This document shows, piece by piece, positions 6,484 to 8,744 of a DNA stretch of 8,744 nucleotides. Made by a program: the position numbers and the translations under genes. Origin of the DNA: Burkholderiales bacterium (GTDB lineage: Bacteria > Pseudomonadota > Gammaproteobacteria > Burkholderiales > Thiobacillaceae); NCBI GenBank assembly GCA_005793645.1, contig SXRG01000098.1, positions 1-8,744 on the forward strand, written 5' to 3'. Each line of letters starts with the position of its first letter. Position 1 is the first letter of the stretch. Under the pieces are notes generated by a model. The model worked only from the letters and a program-made list of their open reading frames with translations, searched no databases and was not told the origin of the DNA.

Positions 6484-7989
6484 TCAGCATCCTCTGTCCT
6501 GACCCAGCCGCCCCAGCATCTCCAGGCCCCAAGCCACACCAAAACCAGTTACCTCCGTGTCGACCGCCCCAAGGCCCTCCTTGCAGCGGCTCGCGGACAG
6601 GTCCATGTGTAGCCACGGCCGATCCTCCACAAACCGTTTGAGGAACAGCGCTGCCAGGATATGGTCAGCTTCGCCCTCCAGGGTGCATTGCTTGACATCC
6701 GCAATCTCGGAATCAAGCGCCGGATCATAATCGGCCGCCAGCGGAAAGGCACAGACCCGCTCCCCAGTTGCCATCCCTGCCGCCACGGCCTCGCTCAATA
6801 AGGTCTCGCGGTTGGACAACACCCCCGAATAGCGCGTCCCCAATGCGGTGTGCATCGAGCCGGTCAGGGTTGCAAAATCGAGAATGGCGTCAGGTTTACC
6901 ACGCGCCGCCAAGGTCAGGGTATCGGCCAAAACCATGCGCCCCTCGGCATCGGTATGAACCACCTCGATGGTCGTGCCGTTCAAGGCCGTCACGACGGCG
7001 TTTTGGGTATAGGCCTCCGGACTGAGGTGATTTTCAGCCACCGCCAGCCAGGCTGTCAGGCGCAACGACAACTTGAGTCGCGTGGCCGCCAACAATATCC
7101 CCAAGACGACCGCCGAACCGTTCATGTCCTCATGCATCCCCGACATATAACGGGCCGGCTTCAGGTTATGCCCACCGGTATCAAAGCAGATCCCCTTGCC
7201 GACCAGGGCAATATCACCCTTCCCCTTGGCCGCCCCGTCATAGACCAGCTTGATGATGGCGGCATCGGCCCGTTGTGAGCCCCGCTGCGAGCCCTGCGCC
7301 ACAGCGACAAACGCGCCGGCCCCCATCGTGTGCAATCTATCCAGGCCATAGGTCGTCATCTGCCAGCCCTGCTGACGCGCCAAACCCGCCACCTCTTTCC
7401 GGTAATGACCCGGAGTCAACACATTGGGCGGCATCAGGGTCAAGTGCCGTGTCAAAGTATTGGCCTCAGCCAAGGCGCGGAACCGGACCAGATCCGGTAA
7501 GACCGAGGCCCCCTGCAAGGTCATTTTTTTTAATACCACTGACGGGGGCTTCGTCTTCAGCGTGGGCAAGGGGGTGGCATTGAGCCAAACACAATACGCC
7601 GCCGCCGCCAGCATCCGCGCCCGAAAATCATCCGAGCCATAGGCCGCAACATGCAGACGCTCCGCATGCTCAGCCAAGAGGGGCTTGAAGGCCTCGCGCA
7701 AACGGGTATGCACCGCGAAGGACGCCCCTTCGGCCGGAACCCTGACCCAACTGACCAAAACCCCGCCGGACATTTCGACCAACACTGGCTTATCGGTTAA
7801 CGCCTTACTACGCCGCCGCACCAAGTTGGCCTGCAAGGCATCCAGGCCCGGGGCTTCATGCCCGACCTCGGGCCAAGCGCCCTCCTCGGGCAAAATCAGG
7901 CACAGATGCTGCACTCCTTTTGGGAGCGCAGACATCACCGTATTAATCAAGCGGACCGTGGCCAATTCAGGCCGATCAGATACTTTCAT
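6484..7989 (-). CDS. M17 family leucyl aminopeptidase
   Basis: This is a cytosolic di-zinc aminopeptidase of family M17 that removes N-terminal residues from peptides. In the 501-residue product the variable N-terminal domain covers about residues 1-165 and the catalytic domain the rest. By alignment with E. coli PepA, the metal ligands K265, D270, D288, D347 and E349 and the catalytic K277 and R351 are all present, in GKGICFDTGGHNLKPA, HEDMNGSAV and HTDAEGRMVLADTL. The stretches HEDMNGS, EADHILAALFLKRFVE and WLHMDLSA resemble the second M17 group common in beta- and gammaproteobacteria rather than PepA itself, so no symbol is given. A short duplication GSQR-GSQR lies at 233-240. A run of eight A residues (minus strand, 7524-7531) encodes part of LKKM (153-156). 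The ATG has a good Shine-Dalgarno GGAG (minus strand, 7994-7997) 4 bases upstream. It is convergent with hemH and divergent from aceE. Confidence 0.94.
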   Translation of the reverse strand: MKVSDRPELATVRLINTVMSALPKGVQHLCLILPEEGAWPEVGHEAPGLDALQANLVRRRSKALTDKPVLVEMSGGVLVSWVRVPAEGASFAVHTRLREAFKPLLAEHAERLHVAAYGSDDFRARMLAAAAYCVWLNATPLPTLKTKPPSVVLKKMTLQGASVLPDLVRFRALAEANTLTRHLTLMPPNVLTPGHYRKEVAGLARQQGWQMTTYGLDRLHTMGAGAFVAVAQGSQRGSQRADAAIIKLVYDGAAKGKGDIALVGKGICFDTGGHNLKPARYMSGMHEDMNGSAVVLGILLAATRLKLSLRLTAWLAVAENHLSPEAYTQNAVVTALNGTTIEVVHTDAEGRMVLADTLTLAARGKPDAILDFATLTGSMHTALGTRYSGVLSNRETLLSEAVAAGMATGERVCAFPLAADYDPALDSEIADVKQCTLEGEADHILAALFLKRFVEDRPWLHMDLSASRCKEGLGAVDTEVTGFGVAWGLEMLGRLGQDRGC

Positions 7990-8010
7990 ACAACTCCATC
8001 ATTAATGACA

Positions 8011-8027
8011 TTAATACTTAGTATTAA
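8011..8027. promoter_or_regulatory. 17-bp perfect palindrome, candidate operator
   Basis: TTAATACT (8011-8018) and AGTATTAA (8020-8027) are exact reverse complements around a single T (8019). The site lies 22 bases upstream of the aminopeptidase ATG, so it would overlap its promoter or leader, and 152 bases upstream of the aceE ATG. The arms do not match the PdhR (ATTGGT/ACCAAT), LexA or CIRCE sites known to me. The ATTAAT hexamer of the left side (8010-8015) is also repeated at 8001-8006. A homodimeric regulator site is inferred from symmetry and position only; AT-rich promoter elements could also explain part of it. Confidence 0.4.
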
Positions 8028-8028
8028 A

Positions 8029-8057
8029 TTGACTCAAGACACAAGGGCGGCGAAAAT
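8029..8057 (+). promoter_or_regulatory. Weak candidate aceE promoter
   Basis: TTGACT (8029-8034, five of six -35 matches) lies 17 bases before GAAAAT (8052-8057, four of six -10 matches), reading toward aceE. It would give a leader of about 115 bases. A second -10-like TATAAA at 8084-8089 has no good -35 at the right distance. The assignment is weak because the -10 is poor. Confidence 0.25.
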
Positions 8058-8140
8058 TACAACATGTACGCGATCCTATCCGCTATAAAAAATGCCGCCC
8101 CAAAGCGCATCGCAGCAAATTTAAAACCCTCGAACTCTCA

Positions 8141-8161
8141 GGCGCAAGCTCAATAAGCGCC
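8141..8161 (+). repeat. Small inverted repeat in the aceE leader
   Basis: GGCGC (8141-8145) and GCGCC (8157-8161) pair around an 11-base loop, ending 5 bases before the aceE ribosome binding site GGAG (8167-8170). No T run follows, so it is not an intrinsic terminator. If formed in RNA it would leave the ribosome site single-stranded. A function is not shown. Confidence 0.3.
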
Positions 8162-8179
8162 CCTTCGGAGATCTATCCC

Positions 8180-8744
8180 ATGGCATCAAGCGCCCACGAC
8201 ATTGACCCGCAAGAAACCCAAGAATGGCTGGATGCCCTCAAGTCCGTTCTCGAACAGGAAGGCAGCGAACGCGCACATTACCTGCTTGAGCGCCTGATCG
8301 ACAAGGCCCGCCGCTCCGGCACCAACCTGCCCTATAGCGCCACCACGGCCTATGTCAACACCATCCCGACCCATCATCAGAACAAGCATACCGGCAACAC
8401 TTCCATGGAACGCCGCATCCGCGCCATGATCCGCTGGAACGCCATTGCCTGTGTGATGCGTGCCAATGACAAGGCGCCCGGTGTCGGCGGCCATATCGCC
8501 AGCTTCCAGTCGGCGGCCACCCTCTATGATGTTGCCTTTAACCACTTCTTCCGCGGTCCGAATCACCCCAGCGGCGGCGATCTGGTCTTTTTCCAAGGCC
8601 ACTCAGCCCCCGGAATCTATGCCCGCGCATTCATCGAAGGCCGCATCAGCGAACAACAACTCGAAAACTTTCGTCAGGAATCGACCGGCGAGGGCGTGTC
8701 GTCCTATCCACACCCATGGCTGATGCCCGACTTCTGGCAGTTCC
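8180..8744 (+). CDS. aceE: Pyruvate dehydrogenase E1 component AceE (homodimeric type), 5' part
   Basis: AceE is the thiamine-diphosphate E1 subunit of the pyruvate dehydrogenase complex, which decarboxylates pyruvate and passes the acetyl group to E2 (AceF). Only the first 188 codons are in the window; the frame is open to the edge, compared with about 890 residues for the family. The visible part is the N-terminal region, with DIDPQETQEWLDALKSVL, ERAHYLLERLIDKARRSG, YVNTIPT, ERRIRAMIRWNA, GGHIASFQSAATLYDVAFNHFF, GGDLVFFQGHSAPGIYARAF and SSYPHPWLMPDFWQF. The GGHIASF and GDLVFFQGHSAPG stretches are typical of E1 enzymes of the AceE type. The ATG at 8180 has a good Shine-Dalgarno GGAG (8167-8170) 9 bases upstream. 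The sequence resembles betaproteobacterial AceE closely. aceF would be expected downstream, outside the window. Confidence 0.95.
   Translation, partial: MASSAHDIDPQETQEWLDALKSVLEQEGSERAHYLLERLIDKARRSGTNLPYSATTAYVNTIPTHHQNKHTGNTSMERRIRAMIRWNAIACVMRANDKAPGVGGHIASFQSAATLYDVAFNHFFRGPNHPSGGDLVFFQGHSAPGIYARAFIEGRISEQQLENFRQESTGEGVSSYPHPWLMPDFWQF

Larger units (their letters stand above)
7990..8179. other. Divergent intergenic region between the aminopeptidase gene and aceE
   Basis: This 190-base stretch is the longest gene-free part of the window and is AT-richer than the genes, especially over 8001-8036. It carries a 17-bp palindrome (8011-8027), an adjacent 9-bp palindrome TTGACTCAA (8029-8037), an inverted repeat GGGCGGC / GCCGCCC (8045-8051 and 8094-8100, 42 bases apart), and a small hairpin GGCGC / GCGCC (8141-8145 and 8157-8161). 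An unsupported 30-codon frame runs from ATG 8064 to TAA 8156 without a ribosome binding site. It must hold the promoters for both flanking genes, but neither is clear-cut. Confidence 0.7.

Noticed and set aside
8045..8100. GGGCGGC / GCCGCCC inverted repeat as a terminator or riboswitch
   Set aside because: The arms are 42 bases apart with no T run after the second arm, and no known riboswitch core could be recognised between them.
8186..8602. Open frame on the minus strand opposite aceE (138 codons)
   Set aside because: The plus strand here encodes a strongly conserved AceE N terminus. The antisense product is a Gly/Ala/Val-rich chance translation with no ribosome binding site that I can see.
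1..8744. A novel defence, mobile or biosynthetic system
   Set aside because: Every substantial coding region belongs to a well-known housekeeping family with intact motifs. No transposase, integrase, toxin-antitoxin pair, direct-repeat array or unexplained large gene is present.

Overview
The window is a compact block of bacterial chromosomal housekeeping genes, about 58% GC by eye. It holds eight complete protein genes and the 5' part of a ninth. I see no tRNA, rRNA, mobile element, CRISPR array or sign of recent transfer. The Fur, ferrochelatase and AceE sequences read like those of betaproteobacteria. From memory, the block dapB-bamE / fur / recN-nadK / hrcA-hemH also matches the order in Burkholderia/Ralstonia-type genomes. 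A betaproteobacterium or close relative is therefore the best guess; genus cannot be named from this sequence.

Layout, left to right. Bases 1-72 lie beyond dapB and hold a possible terminator and a possible leftward promoter for a gene outside the window. Leftward bamE and dapB overlap by 4 bases (ATGA). fur runs rightward from a 63-base divergent region shared with bamE. fur meets leftward recN tail to tail, with stop codons overlapping by 3 bases on opposite strands. recN lies 6 bases downstream of nadK in a leftward pair whose consensus-like promoter sits so close to the nadK ATG that the mRNA may be leaderless. hrcA diverges from nadK and is followed after 22 bases by hemH, forming a rightward pair. 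hemH meets a leftward M17 aminopeptidase gene with no base between the stop codons. A 190-base AT-richer divergent region with a 17-bp perfect palindrome separates that gene from rightward aceE, which is cut by the window edge.

How the genes relate. dapB makes lysine and diaminopimelate precursors for the cell wall, and bamE belongs to the outer-membrane protein assembly machine. fur controls iron homeostasis, and hemH inserts iron into protoporphyrin. nadK makes NADP, recN acts in double-strand-break repair, and hrcA represses heat-shock chaperone genes. The aminopeptidase recycles peptides, and aceE is pyruvate dehydrogenase E1. These are core functions with no evident shared pathway.

I found no convincing undescribed system. 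The items most worth a second look are regulatory: the apparently leaderless nadK-recN transcript, the palindrome between the aminopeptidase gene and aceE, a hairpin in front of hrcA, which lacks a ribosome binding site, and a 12-bp in-frame tandem repeat just after the BamE lipid-anchor cysteine.
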